Shown one piece after another: positions 6,708 to 14,359 of a DNA stretch of 64,000 bases. The first letter of the stretch is position 1, and each line of letters begins with the position of its first letter. Location: the NCBI GenBank assembly GCA_963728895.1, contig CAVSLM010000007.1, positions 62,001 through 126,000 of the forward strand, written 5' to 3'. This DNA comes from CAVSLM01 sp963728895. Lineage in GTDB: Bacteria > Pseudomonadota > Gammaproteobacteria > JBBQDK01. The position numbers were made by a program, and so were the translations under genes. The notes beneath the pieces are model-generated. The model saw nothing but the letters and a program-made list of their open reading frames with translations, was not told where the DNA came from and ran no database searches.

Positions 6708-8716
6708 GCGCGCAGAGCACGCAGTTGCTCGCCGCAATCGCGGTCGCACTGGCGCTGGCATCGGGCGCGACGGCCCTGCTCGCGTCGTGGCAACCCACAC
6801 TGTTGCGCCGGTTGTGCCTTCCCTTGTTCGGCCTGGCGGGACTGGCGGCACTCGGCGCGGGGATCGGCGCACTGCTGCAGCCGCAAGTCCTCACCGCCAC
6901 GTTGCCGCTGGGTCTGCCGTGGCTGCCGTGGCGGGTACGGCTCGATGCGCTGTCAGGGTTCTTTCTGTGCCTGATCGGGCTGGTGAGCATCGCCGTCGGG
7001 CTGTATGGGCCTGCCTACGTGCGCGGCTTCGAGCACGGGCGGGAATCCCTTGCGGCGCTCGGCGGCTTCGCCGGACTGTTCCTCACCGGCATGCTGCTGG
7101 TGGTGCTGGCCGACGACGCCTTCTTCTTCATGGTGGCCTGGGAGCTGATGTCGCTGTCCTCCTATTTCCTGGTCGCCTTCCAGCACGACAACGCCGCCAA
7201 CCGCCGGGCCGCCTTCCTTTACCTGCTGATGGCGCACATCGGCGGGCTGACCATCCTGCTCGCCTTCGGGGTGCTGGGATCCTTCGGCGCCGGATTCGGC
7301 TTCGAGGCCATGCGCTCGGCAACGCTGTCGTTTGGTTGGGCCACGGTGGCTTTCGTGCTGGCATTCATCGGCTTCGGCATGAAGGCGGGGCTCGTGCCTC
7401 TGCACGCCTGGCTGCCGGAGGCCCACCCCGCGGCGCCTTCGCACATCTCCGCGCTGATGTCCGGGGTGATGCTGAAGGTGGCGGTCTACGGCTTCATTCG
7501 CGTCGTGTTCGATCTCATCGGCCAGGCTCACTGGCAGTGGGGGGTGGCGGTGCTCGCCGTTGGCAGCGTCTCGGCGCTGATGGGTGTCCTCTATGCGCTG
7601 ATGCAGCACGACCTCAAGCGGCTGCTGGCCTATCACTCGGTGGAAAATCTCGGGATCATTTTCATCGGCCTTGGCCTGGCGCTGGTGTTCCTGGCCACGG
7701 GCCATCGGTGGCTGGGCACGCTGGCGTTCGTCGCCGCCCTCTATCACACGATCAACCACGCCCTGTTCAAGGGGCTGCTGTTCCTCGGGGCCGGTGCGAT
7801 CCTGCACAGCACCCATGAGCGGGATCTCGAGCAGATGGGCGGTCTGCTGCGGCGCATGCCCTGGACCGGCCTGTTCTTCCTGGTCGGCTGCATCTCCATC
7901 TCGGCACTGCCGCCCTTCAACGGCTTCGTGTCCGAATGGCTCACCTTTCAGGCCGCGCTGCAGGCCTGGCAGCTCGACAGCGGCGTGCTGCGCACCTTGA
8001 TCCCCGTGGCTTCCGCCGTGCTGGCGCTCACCGGCGCGCTGGCGGCGGCCTGCTTCGTCAAGGTCTACGGCGTGGCATTCCTCGGTCAGGCCCGCAGCCG
8101 GCACGTGCGCCACGCCCGGCAGGTGCCGTGGGGCATGCGGGCGGGCCAGGGGATGCTGGCCGGGCTGTGCCTGCTGCTCGGGGTCCTGCCGAGCTGGATG
8201 ATCGGCACGATCGAGGTCATACCGCGGCAGCTTTTCGGGGGTGTGCTGCCGCAGGCCACTGCCCACGGCTGGCTCTGGCTCACCCCCGTCTCCCCTGAGA
8301 CGGCGAGCTACAGTGCGCCGTTGGTGGTGGTGCTGCTTGCCGCCGTCGCCGGGCTCGCGGTCTGGGTCCTGCGCCGCAGCGCGGTGCACCGCGTACGCCG
8401 CTGTGATGCCTGGGATTGCGGGTTCGCGCCGCCCACGGCGCGCATGCAGTACACCGCCACCGCCTTCAGCCAACCGATTCGGCGGGTGTTCGGCCTGCTG
8501 TTCCACGTCGAGGAGTCCGTCGTGCAGCAGGAGGACGGCTCGCGGCGCTACCGGCTCAGCGTCGGAGACCGCGCGTGGGCGCTGCTCTATGCACCGCTGG
8601 CGCTGGCGGTGGAGTCCGCCGCCCGCCGAGTGGTGCGACTGCAGTCCGGCAGCGTGCGCACCTATCTCGGCTGGACCCTCGCCACCCTGCTGGTGCTGCT
8701 ATGGATCATCTCCTGA
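6704..8716 (+). CDS. hyfB: HyfB/NuoL-M-type proton-pumping antiporter subunit of an Ehr-type complex
   Basis: The 670-residue polytopic protein belongs to the Mrp/NuoL/M/N antiporter family in its hydrogenase-4 B form. Key ion-path residues are present: Glu in the VAWELMS helix (about residue 147), Lys in FGMKAGLVPLHAWLPEAHP (about 227) and Lys in SGVMLKVAVYG (about 258). It has roughly 14-16 membrane spans and a soluble loop near 560-590 (RRCDAWDCGF) as in HyfB. It probably conducts H+ or Na+ across the inner membrane as part of the complex encoded here. Start is GTG inside the XRE stop; the 3' end overlaps hyfC by 16 bp. The symbol denotes homology only, because the complex is not a hydrogenase. 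Confidence 0.88.
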   Translation: MSAQSTQLLAAIAVALALASGATALLASWQPTLLRRLCLPLFGLAGLAALGAGIGALLQPQVLTATLPLGLPWLPWRVRLDALSGFFLCLIGLVSIAVGLYGPAYVRGFEHGRESLAALGGFAGLFLTGMLLVVLADDAFFFMVAWELMSLSSYFLVAFQHDNAANRRAAFLYLLMAHIGGLTILLAFGVLGSFGAGFGFEAMRSATLSFGWATVAFVLAFIGFGMKAGLVPLHAWLPEAHPAAPSHISALMSGVMLKVAVYGFIRVVFDLIGQAHWQWGVAVLAVGSVSALMGVLYALMQHDLKRLLAYHSVENLGIIFIGLGLALVFLATGHRWLGTLAFVAALYHTINHALFKGLLFLGAGAILHSTHERDLEQMGGLLRRMPWTGLFFLVGCISISALPPFNGFVSEWLTFQAALQAWQLDSGVLRTLIPVASAVLALTGALAAACFVKVYGVAFLGQARSRHVRHARQVPWGMRAGQGMLAGLCLLLGVLPSWMIGTIEVIPRQLFGGVLPQATAHGWLWLTPVSPETASYSAPLVVVLLAAVAGLAVWVLRRSAVHRVRRCDAWDCGFAPPTARMQYTATAFSQPIRRVFGLLFHVEESVVQQEDGSRRYRLSVGDRAWALLYAPLALAVESAARRVVRLQSGSVRTYLGWTLATLLVLLWIIS

Positions 8717-9666
8717 CCGCCGGGGGCTGGGGTATGGCCCTGCTGCAGGCGCTGTTGTATGCCGCGCTGGGACCGCTGTTGGTGGGCTGGATCCGCAAGG
8801 TCAAGGCGTTGCTTCAGAATCGGCGCGGCGCGACCCTGCTCCAGCCCTATCGCGACCTGTACAAGCTGCTCGCCAAGGAGGCACGAGTGGCGCATACCGC
8901 CTCGCCCCTGTTCGAGGTCGCGCCCTATATCGTATTCGTCGCCACCTGGCTGGCGGCCGCGACCGTCCCCCTGGTGGCGCTCGACCTGCCGACCGCCGCG
9001 ATTGCCGACACCATCGTACTGGTCGGCCTGCTGGCGCTGGCGCGCTTCTTCCTGGCCCTGGCGGGCATGGACGTGGGCACGGCATTCGGCGGCATGGGCG
9101 CTTCGCGCGAGATGCTGGTCTCCGCGCTCGCCGAGCCGGCGCTGCTGATGGCCGTGTTCACCCTGGCCATGACCGCCCACAGCACCAGCCTGGCAAGCAT
9201 CGTCGAGCATCAGCTCAGCACCGACTTCGCGCTGCGTCCTTCGTTTCTGTTCGCCCTGGGCGGCCTGACCCTGGTGGCGATCGCCGAGACCGGCCGCATC
9301 CCGGTGGACAACCCCGCGACGCATCTGGAGCTGACCATGATTCACGAAGCCATGCTGCTCGAGTACTCGGGGCGCCATCTGGCACTGATGGAATGGGCGG
9401 CGCAGGTCAAGCTGGTGCTCTACGGCGCCCTGATTGCCAACGTCTTCTTCCCCTGGGGCATCGCCCGAAGCTTCGCACCCGTGGCGCTCGGAGTCGGACT
9501 GGCGGCCATTGCACTCAAGCTGCTCACGCTCGGCGCCCTGCTCGCGGTGGGCGAGACGGTGCTGGCCAAGATGCGACTGTTCCGTGCGCCGGCATTTCTC
9601 AACCTCGCCCTGCTGCTTGCACTGCTCGGGCTGCTGAGCCACGTCATCCTGGAGGTCGGCACGTGA
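8701..9666 (+). CDS. hyfC: HyfC/HycD/NuoH-type membrane subunit
   Basis: The 321-residue protein is the NuoH-like subunit that joins the soluble arm to the antiporter subunits. It shows LQNRRGATLLQPYRDLYKLL near residue 40 and the family-defining ETGRIPVDNPATHLELTM, then HEAMLLEYSG, near residues 205-230. About eight hydrophobic segments are visible. Start is an ATG inside the hyfB 3' end, giving a 16-bp overlap, and the stop overlaps the GTG of hyfE. In complex I the equivalent acidic residues form the entrance of the E-channel; the ETGR and HLELT acids are kept here, so coupling to ion movement is plausible. Confidence 0.9.
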   Translation: MDHLLTAGGWGMALLQALLYAALGPLLVGWIRKVKALLQNRRGATLLQPYRDLYKLLAKEARVAHTASPLFEVAPYIVFVATWLAAATVPLVALDLPTAAIADTIVLVGLLALARFFLALAGMDVGTAFGGMGASREMLVSALAEPALLMAVFTLAMTAHSTSLASIVEHQLSTDFALRPSFLFALGGLTLVAIAETGRIPVDNPATHLELTMIHEAMLLEYSGRHLALMEWAAQVKLVLYGALIANVFFPWGIARSFAPVALGVGLAAIALKLLTLGALLAVGETVLAKMRLFRAPAFLNLALLLALLGLLSHVILEVGT

Positions 9667-10349
9667 GCCTGACCGCGCTTCCCTTGCTGCAGCAGCTCGT
9701 GCTGGTGCTCGCGGCGCTGGTGCTCTTCACCTCCTTCGTGCTGCTCTCCCAGGCACGCCTCACCTCGGCCATCCACGCCTTCGCCTGGCAGGGCGCGCTG
9801 GTGGCGGCGGTCACCACGGTGGTGGCGGCAACGGGCGCCGCGTCGCATCTGTATTTCTCGGCGCTGCTCACCCTGGTGCTCAAAGCCCTGCTGATTCCCT
9901 GGATGCTGCATCGCCTGACGCGGCTGCTGGAGCTCGAACGTCACGTGGAGCTGTTGCGTCGTCCCGCCCTGGTGATCATGGTCGCCGTAGCGCTGGTGAT
10001 CTTCAGCTACTGGCTGGTGCTGCCCATGGTGCGGCAGGAGATGGCCTACACCCGCAACATCGTCGCCATCAGTCTCGCCGTGGTGCTCATCGGGCTGCTG
10101 ATGATGGTGTCGCGCCAGCAGGCGGTAGCCGAAGTGCTCGGGTTCATGTCCATGGAGAACGGCCTGTTCCTCGCCGCGGTCTCTGCCACCGAGGGCATGC
10201 CCCTGGTGGTGGAGCTGGGTGTGGCCTTCGACGTGCTGGTGGCCATGGTGCTGTTCGGGGTGTTCTTCTTCCAGATCCGCGAGAGCATCGAGTCGCTGAA
10301 CGTGGACCGGCTGAACCGCCTGACGGAGACTGCGGAGGAAGGCGAGTGA
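9663..10349 (+). CDS. hyfE: HyfE-type small membrane subunit
   Basis: The 228-residue protein has about seven hydrophobic helices and the QEMAYTRNIVAISLAVVLIG and MSMENGLFLAA segments typical of HyfE, which is a NuoK-like fusion. The Glu in the SMENG helix corresponds to the membrane acid of NuoK-type subunits. It starts with GTG overlapping the hyfC stop (GTGA) and ends with GTGA into hyfF. Homologues of HyfE are found in hydrogenase-4 and Ehr clusters but not in formate hydrogenlyase-3, so its presence classifies this operon as Hyf-like. Confidence 0.87.
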   Translation: MSLTALPLLQQLVLVLAALVLFTSFVLLSQARLTSAIHAFAWQGALVAAVTTVVAATGAASHLYFSALLTLVLKALLIPWMLHRLTRLLELERHVELLRRPALVIMVAVALVIFSYWLVLPMVRQEMAYTRNIVAISLAVVLIGLLMMVSRQQAVAEVLGFMSMENGLFLAAVSATEGMPLVVELGVAFDVLVAMVLFGVFFFQIRESIESLNVDRLNRLTETAEEGE

Positions 10350-11818
10350 ACGCCTTGATACTGATGCTGCTGGCGCCGGTCGCAGGCGCGCTGCTGCTGG
10401 CGCTGGTGCGCCCGCTCGCCGTTGCCGGCTGGCTCAACGTGGCGGTGTCCTCCGTGAGCTTCGCGGCCGCGGTGTGGCTGGCATGGCAGGTCGCGGCGGC
10501 AGGCGAGGTCTCCGGCAGCGGCTTGCGGGTCGATGACTTCAACGTCTACCTGGTGGTGCTGACGGCCTTCGTCGGTCTGACCACGTCGATCTTTTCGCGG
10601 CCCTACATGCGCCATGTGTGCGAGACCGGCCTGACGAGCAGGCGGAGCATGCGCCTCTATCACGCCATGTACCAGGCCTTCATGTTCACCATGTTGCTGG
10701 CACTGACCACCGACAACCTGGGCATCCTGTGGGTAGCGGTCGAGGGTGCGACCCTGGCGACCGTGCTGCTGGTCTCGCTGTACCGGACACCGGAAGCGGT
10801 AGAGGCGGCCTGGAAGTACTTCATCCTCTGCGGTGTCGGCATCGCGCTGGCGCTGTTCGGGACGGTGCTGGTTTACTTTGCGGCACAGCATGTGCTGACA
10901 GACCCCGATGCGGGTCTGACCTGGAGCATTCTGTACCTGCATGCCGGCGCGCTCGAGCCCGCCGTGATGGGCATCGCCTTCGTGTTCCTGCTGGTGGGCT
11001 ACGGCACCAAGGTCGGACTGGTTCCCCTGCACCAGTGGCTGCCCGATGCGCACTCGGAAGGCCCCACGCCCATGTCGGCCGTGCTCTCGGGTCTGCTGCT
11101 GAACGTCGCCCTCTACGCCGTGGTGCGTCTCAAGATGCTGGTGGACGGTTCGGTGGCGGCGACGCAGGCACCGCATACGGGCGGCTATCTGCTCATGGGC
11201 TTCGGGCTGCTGTCGTTCCTGGTGGCGGGGCTGTTCCTTCATCGCCAGCGCGACATCAAGCGCATGTTCAGCTACTCGTCCATCGAGCACATGGGGCTGA
11301 TGACATTCGCCTTCGGCCTCGGCGGGCCACTCGCCACCTTCGGTGCGCTGCTGCACATGCTGGTGCATTCGCTCACCAAGTCGGCCATCTTCGTCACCGT
11401 AGGCCACGCCACCCACATCGCGGGCACGCAGAACATCGACCACATCCGCGGCCTGATCCGCACCCAGCCGGCAGTGGGCTGGTCGCTGCTGATCGCGGTC
11501 GCCGCCATCGCGGGCTTTCCGCCCTTCGGCGTGTTCACCAGCGAGTTCCTGCTGCTCACTGCGACCATGCAGAGCCAGCCGTGGCTCACCGTGGCATTGC
11601 TGAGCGGACTGGCGATCGCCTTCGCGGGCCTGTTTCGCCATCTGCACCCCATGGTCTACGGCGTCGCGCCCGAGGGCCAGAAGGCGGTGCCGGCCAACAT
11701 GCTGCCGGTGTTCGTGCATCTGGGCCTGGTGCTGTGGCTGGGCCTCGCCATTCCCAGCTTTCTCGCCCAGTGGCTGGACCGCGCGACCGGCCTGATCACG
11801 GGAGCACATCTGCTGTGA
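10346..11818 (+). CDS. hyfF: HyfF/NuoL-M-N-type second antiporter subunit
   Basis: The 490-residue second antiporter-like subunit carries Glu in WVAVEGATLAT (about residue 133), Lys in YGTKVGLVPLHQWLPDAHS (about 222), and the RDIKRMFSYSSIEHMG and HSLTKSAIF segments of the NuoN/HyfF group. About 14 membrane spans are visible. With hyfB this gives the complex two candidate ion channels. It starts with a GTG overlapping hyfE and stops with TGA at 11816-11818, overlapping a GTG at 11815 that would open the next gene, although that frame is broken soon afterwards. Confidence 0.9.
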   Translation: MNALILMLLAPVAGALLLALVRPLAVAGWLNVAVSSVSFAAAVWLAWQVAAAGEVSGSGLRVDDFNVYLVVLTAFVGLTTSIFSRPYMRHVCETGLTSRRSMRLYHAMYQAFMFTMLLALTTDNLGILWVAVEGATLATVLLVSLYRTPEAVEAAWKYFILCGVGIALALFGTVLVYFAAQHVLTDPDAGLTWSILYLHAGALEPAVMGIAFVFLLVGYGTKVGLVPLHQWLPDAHSEGPTPMSAVLSGLLLNVALYAVVRLKMLVDGSVAATQAPHTGGYLLMGFGLLSFLVAGLFLHRQRDIKRMFSYSSIEHMGLMTFAFGLGGPLATFGALLHMLVHSLTKSAIFVTVGHATHIAGTQNIDHIRGLIRTQPAVGWSLLIAVAAIAGFPPFGVFTSEFLLLTATMQSQPWLTVALLSGLAIAFAGLFRHLHPMVYGVAPEGQKAVPANMLPVFVHLGLVLWLGLAIPSFLAQWLDRATGLITGAHLL

Positions 11819-11875
11819 GCGGCTTCGACTGGTTGTCCGATTGCCTGGCGCGGCTGCGAGAGCGAGCACGTCCTG

Positions 11876-13402
11876 GTGCGCGGCGCGAGCGCCGAGCGCC
11901 TCGCCCCGGCCCGCGTGATCGAGCTCGACCGCGAGGACTGGGGCCGTGCCGCGCGCACGGCAGCCGCCGTGAGCTGCCGCTTCGCCGGGCTGTGGGGCGA
12001 TCCGCATCCCGACGGCGTGGCGGTTCTCGCCTGTCTCGAGCGTCAGGGTGATTACCTGGTTCTGCAGACCGAAGTTCCATTGAGCCAGCCGGCGCTGGCA
12101 TCGATCACACCCTACTTCGCCGGCGCCGACCGCCTGGAGCGCCACCTGCAGGATCTGCTGGGGGTTGCCTGCCTGGATCATCCCGACAACCGGCGCTGGA
12201 CGCGCCACCAGGCCTGGCCCGAAGGCGCTTTTCCCTTGCGCGTCGATTACCCGGCAGCGGGACGTTCACCGTGCCGCACACCGGCAGACGCCGGCTATCC
12301 TTTTGTGCGCGTGCAGGGCAGCGGCGTCTACGAAATCCCGGTGGGTCCCGTGCACGCCGGCATCATCGAGCCCGGTCACTTCCGCTTCCAGGCGGTGGGC
12401 GAGGAGATCCTGCGCCTGGAGGAGCGGCTCGGCTACGTGCACAAGGGCATCGAGAAGATCGCCGTGGGGCGCGATCCCGAGGCGCTGGCAAGACTCGCCG
12501 GCCGGGTCTCGGGCGACTCCACGGTCGCGCATGCCTGGGCCGCCTGCATGGCCATGGAGCGCGCCGCGGGCTGCGAAGTACCGCGCCGGGCCTCGGCGCT
12601 GCGTGCGCTGATGTGCGAGCGCGAACGCATCGCCAACCATCTCGGCGACATCGGCGCCATCTGCAACGACGTCGCCTTCGTCTTTGCCCACGCGCAGTGC
12701 GCGCGGCTGCGCGAGAACTGGCAGCGCCGCAGCCACTCCCTGTTCGGTCATCGCCTCATGATGGACGCCATCGTGCCGGGCGGCGTGGCCCGTGACCTGC
12801 CGGTCGAGGCGAGCACCACGCTGCGTGCCGATCATGCCGACCTGCGCCGCGCCATCGAGCCGCTGTTCGACGTCATCACCGATCACCCGTCGCTCGACGA
12901 CCGGCTGCTCGATACCGGGCGCCTCAGCGCCGAAGACGCCGCCGCGCTCGGCTGCACCGGCTACGTCGGCAAGGCGAGCGGACAGTCCTTCGACGTGCGC
13001 CGCGACAGTCCTTATGCGCCATACGATCAGCTCGTGGTGCAGAGCGCGATGCGCACCGAAGGCGACGTCGCGGCACGCGTGCGCGTGCGCATGGACGAGA
13101 TCCGCAACAGCCTGGGGCTGATGGACCGCCTGCTCGCCGATCTGCCCGCCGGCCCGATCGCCGCGACGCTGCCCGCGCCGCTCGCCGGTAGCATGGGTCT
13201 CGGCATGGTCGACGGCTGGCGCGGCGAAATCCTGGCCTACGTGCGCTTCGATGCAGAGGGCCGCATTGCCCGCTACTTCCCGCGCGATCCCAGCTGGTTC
13301 ACCTGGCCGGCACTGGAGCGGCTGATCCGCGGCAACATCGTTCCCGACTTTCCGGTGTGCAACAAGTCGGTCAACGCCTCGTACTCCGGCCACGATCTGT
13401 AG
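11876..13402 (+). CDS. hyfG: HyfG/HycE/NuoCD-like large subunit lacking [NiFe] ligands; 5' end frameshifted or mis-started
   Basis: The 508-residue protein joins a NuoC-like N-terminal domain to a hydrogenase large-subunit/NuoD-like domain (EPGHFRFQAVGEEILRLEE at about 165-183). The L1 site reads R-V-S-G-D-S at 210-215 where hydrogenases have R-V-C-G-x-C, and the C-terminus ends NKSVNASYSGHDL with no D-P-C-x-x-C. All four Ni ligands are therefore missing or replaced, as in complex I and Ehr complexes. The start used here is GTG 11876. A GTG at 11815 coupled to the hyfF stop opens the natural N-terminus (SGFDWLSDCLARL), and one extra base near 11850-11856 would separate it from ESEHVLVRG in this frame. 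Confidence 0.82.
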   Translation: MRGASAERLAPARVIELDREDWGRAARTAAAVSCRFAGLWGDPHPDGVAVLACLERQGDYLVLQTEVPLSQPALASITPYFAGADRLERHLQDLLGVACLDHPDNRRWTRHQAWPEGAFPLRVDYPAAGRSPCRTPADAGYPFVRVQGSGVYEIPVGPVHAGIIEPGHFRFQAVGEEILRLEERLGYVHKGIEKIAVGRDPEALARLAGRVSGDSTVAHAWAACMAMERAAGCEVPRRASALRALMCERERIANHLGDIGAICNDVAFVFAHAQCARLRENWQRRSHSLFGHRLMMDAIVPGGVARDLPVEASTTLRADHADLRRAIEPLFDVITDHPSLDDRLLDTGRLSAEDAAALGCTGYVGKASGQSFDVRRDSPYAPYDQLVVQSAMRTEGDVAARVRVRMDEIRNSLGLMDRLLADLPAGPIAATLPAPLAGSMGLGMVDGWRGEILAYVRFDAEGRIARYFPRDPSWFTWPALERLIRGNIVPDFPVCNKSVNASYSGHDL

Positions 13403-13410
13403 GCACCGTC

Positions 13411-14025
13411 ATGTTCCGCATCCTCAAGCAGTCGCTGCGCACCGGCATCGTCACCGAATCCCGGCCGGCCACGGACGACGCCGAGCTCGAGCGCCTCGGC
13501 ATCGAGCTGCGCCGGCGCATCGGCGCGCGCTTCGGCCGCAGCCTCGCCATTCGCCAGGTCGATGCCGGCTCCTGCAACGGCTGCGAGCTGGAGATCCACG
13601 CGCTCAACAATCCCTATTACGACGTCGAACGCTTCGGCGTGCATTTCGTGGCCTCGCCGCGCCATGCCGACGCCCTGCTGGTCACGGGTCCCGTCTCGCG
13701 CCACATGCAAACCGCGCTGCGCCGCACCTGGCGCGCCACCCCCTCGCCCAAGCTGGTCATCGCCGCCGGCACCTGCGCCTGCACCGGCGGCGAGTTCGCG
13801 ACGTCCTATGCCAGCTGCGGTCCGGTCGAAAGCGTGCTGCCGGTGGACGTGAAGATTCCCGGCTGCCCGCCGACCCCCATCGACCTGCTCAAAGGCCTGC
13901 TCGCCGCGCTGCAGGCAAACCGCGGCGAACACCCGCTCGCAGCCGCCAGCGTCAACGTCTCCACCACTCCTGCCGACGCCGCCATCCCACTCGCCCGGGC
14001 GTACGAGCGCACGCCCGAAAAGTAG
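13411..14025 (+). CDS. hyfI: HyfI/NuoB-type [4Fe-4S] small subunit
   Basis: The 204-residue protein is the N2-cluster-type electron-transfer subunit. All cluster cysteines are visible: C55 and C58 in SCNGCE, C122 and C124 in GTCACTGG, and C152 in IPGCPPTP. It pairs with the large subunit encoded 8 bp upstream to form the soluble peripheral module. No HyfH/NuoI ferredoxin and no HyfA or HyfD gene is found nearby. The layout is therefore B-C-E-F-G-I, the set I associate with Ehr-type complexes. The partner electron donor is unknown. Confidence 0.9.
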   Translation: MFRILKQSLRTGIVTESRPATDDAELERLGIELRRRIGARFGRSLAIRQVDAGSCNGCELEIHALNNPYYDVERFGVHFVASPRHADALLVTGPVSRHMQTALRRTWRATPSPKLVIAAGTCACTGGEFATSYASCGPVESVLPVDVKIPGCPPTPIDLLKGLLAALQANRGEHPLAAASVNVSTTPADAAIPLARAYERTPEK

Positions 14026-14359
14026 CGCCGGGCCGTGGCAGGCCGGCGGATACGCAGACCGCCAATACGTGCTGATCGATTTCGAGTCTCCGGCTGCATT
14101 CGACATCCTGTACTTCGGCATCACGCAGAATCTCGATCCGCTCGGGTGCGTTTGCGATACGCGGTCCTTTGCCTTTCACGTCACGAGTCCCGGGACCTTG
14201 CCGCCGGCGAACCGTCATCGACGATGCGCGGGCACGAGTGGTCACGCGCGATGAGTCCGACTTGCGAAGGAACCGCATTATGACCGACCTTGAATCCACA
14301 GCGCGGCGTCAAATTCGTAAACTGTCCCTGCAACTCACGGGGGTGGGGCGCGGTCCGGA
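14026..14359. other. Gap after the Ehr operon; one 27-codon gene start fragment
   Basis: About 330 bp separate hyfI from the convergent TIR gene. A short frame from ATG 14281 to TAA 14362 (begins MTDLESTARRQIRKL, preceded by GAAGGAAC) looks like the first codons of a gene cut off by the arrival of the TIR gene, because its stop codon overlaps the TIR stop. I recognise no family. The rest of the gap shows no supported gene or strong hairpin. Confidence 0.3.

Noticed and set aside
6704..14025. First thought to be a [NiFe] hydrogenase-4 or formate hydrogenlyase
   Set aside because: The Ni-binding CxxC pairs are absent from the large subunit and the maturation, HyfA, D and H genes are missing.
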